Positions 11,177 to 11,828 of a stretch of 11,828 nucleotides of DNA are shown piece by piece; position 1 is the stretch's first letter; the number at the start of each line of letters is the position of its first letter. The notes beneath the pieces are model-generated. The model was not told the origin of the DNA. It saw only the letters and a list, made by a program, of their open reading frames with translations, and did no database searches. Source of the DNA: Chloroflexota bacterium (lineage in GTDB: Bacteria; Chloroflexota; Anaerolineae; Anaerolineales; Anaerolineaceae); the NCBI GenBank assembly GCA_021796375.1, contig JAJYJF010000028.1, forward strand, positions 1 to 11,828, read 5' to 3'. The position numbers were made by a program, and so were the translations under genes.

Positions 11177-11828
11177 ATGAACAAAAGCAGCATCCAGAGC
11201 AAGCTCGTTAAGCCCTCCCCCGAGGCAACCCATATCAATGCACTCAGCATCTTCATCGCCGTCCTGCTGGGCCTGGCCGCCCTCTGGGGGGCGAACCACC
11301 TGCAGGGGCAGGTATCCCGCGAAGTGATCGCCGCCTATGTGATCGTCATGATCCTGCTGGCGCTGATCGCCCTCTACTCGATCAAGGTGGCCAGCCAGTG
11401 GGAAAAAGCCGTCGTCCTGCGCCTGGGGAAGTTCCTCACCCTCCGGGGACCGGGGTTCTTCTTCATCCTGCCCATCATCGACACGGTCTCCTCCTGGATC
11501 GACCAGCGCGTGACCGTCACCCCCTTCAACGCCGAGAAAACGCTGACGAAGGATACGGTGCCGGTGGACGTGGACGCGGTGCTGTTCTGGCTTGTGTGGG
11601 ACGGTGAAAAAGCCGCGCTCGAGGTGCAGGATTACAACGCTGCCATATCCTGGGCAGCCCAGACTGCGCTGCGCGAGATCATCGGCCAGATGACCCTGGC
11701 TGACATCCTCACCGGGCGCTCCAAAATGGACGCCGACCTGCAGCACATCATCGACGAGCGCACCACCCCGTGGGGGATCACCGTGCAGAGCGTCGAGATC
11801 CGCGACGTCATCATCCCGCCCGACCTGG
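11177..11828 (+). CDS. SPFH/band 7 (slipin/stomatin-like) membrane protein, N-terminal part
   Basis: Scaffold protein of membrane microdomains; 217 codons are present and the gene continues past the right edge. Two hydrophobic segments (about 20-39 and 50-69) precede the band 7 domain. The latter starts VASQWEKAVVLRLGKFLTLRGPGFFFILPIIDTV (71-104) and continues with TPFNAEKTLTKDTVPVDVDAVLFWLVWD and NAAISWAAQTALREIIGQMTLADILTGR (154-181), very typical of prokaryotic stomatins. ITVQSVEIRDVIIPPDL is the conserved end of the domain. The two TM segments, rather than one, are worth noting. The ATG at 11177 follows GGAG by 5 nt. It sits in an operon with the GntR gene; no NfeD partner is visible in the window. 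Confidence 0.9.
   Translation, partial: MNKSSIQSKLVKPSPEATHINALSIFIAVLLGLAALWGANHLQGQVSREVIAAYVIVMILLALIALYSIKVASQWEKAVVLRLGKFLTLRGPGFFFILPIIDTVSSWIDQRVTVTPFNAEKTLTKDTVPVDVDAVLFWLVWDGEKAALEVQDYNAAISWAAQTALREIIGQMTLADILTGRSKMDADLQHIIDERTTPWGITVQSVEIRDVIIPPDL

Noticed and set aside
10573..11256. Minus-strand open frames opposite gntR
   Set aside because: They are shadows of a canonical GntR gene; no ribosome sites or domains.

Overview
This is a GC-rich bacterial window with about nine complete protein genes, two partial genes at the edges, one clear small membrane-protein gene and one candidate leader peptide. Several features would fit a Chloroflexota/Anaerolineae-type organism: a CAD-like dihydroorotase next to a type 2 PyrF, a deazaflavin-type nitroreductase, SPW-repeat and SPFH proteins, a dispersed-looking GGGGCGGTTCGCGAACCGCCCC palindrome, and extensive use of TTG starts. 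That assignment is an inference from protein style; no rRNA or other marker gene is present.

Layout. 1-1573 (minus strand) is a pyrimidine biosynthesis operon: promoter, roughly 158-nt leader, pyrC (dihydroorotase), then pyrF (OMP decarboxylase, cut by the left edge) with an ATGA overlap. The leader holds a U-rich pause-like element and a near-perfect intrinsic terminator placed before the first gene. A 57-codon reading frame runs through both. This closely resembles the architecture of UTP-sensing pyrBI attenuation in enterobacteria. A GNAT acetyltransferase (1797-2327, plus) is divergent from this operon, behind a 26-bp perfect palindrome.

2368-4940 (minus) is a three-gene operon: ABC ATPase, ABC-2 permease, and a secreted-Ig/TM/zinc-ribbon protein. 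Upstream of it, 5116-7125 (minus) encodes an S9 prolyl-oligopeptidase-family peptidase. 7126-7499 is a structured intergenic region with hairpins and a 17-bp tandem duplication. 7500-8408 (minus) holds a seven-TM protein of unknown function and, just upstream, a 49-aa single-TM protein. 8576-8911 (minus) is a small Ala/Thr-rich lipoprotein.

From 9331 on, genes lie on the plus strand: an SPW-repeat membrane protein, a deazaflavin-dependent nitroreductase-family protein, and a YtrA-type GntR regulator followed 19 nt later by a stomatin/slipin-like SPFH protein that runs off the right edge. Between the lipoprotein and the SPW gene lies an array of GGGGAAWTYCCCTAC-type elements, spaced 21-23 bp and placed exactly between two weak divergent promoters. 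The gntR promoter has a perfect 13-bp palindrome in its spacer and five TACAA units running from its -10 toward the start codon.

The strongest candidates for something not described before are the pyrC leader attenuator and the phased operator array.
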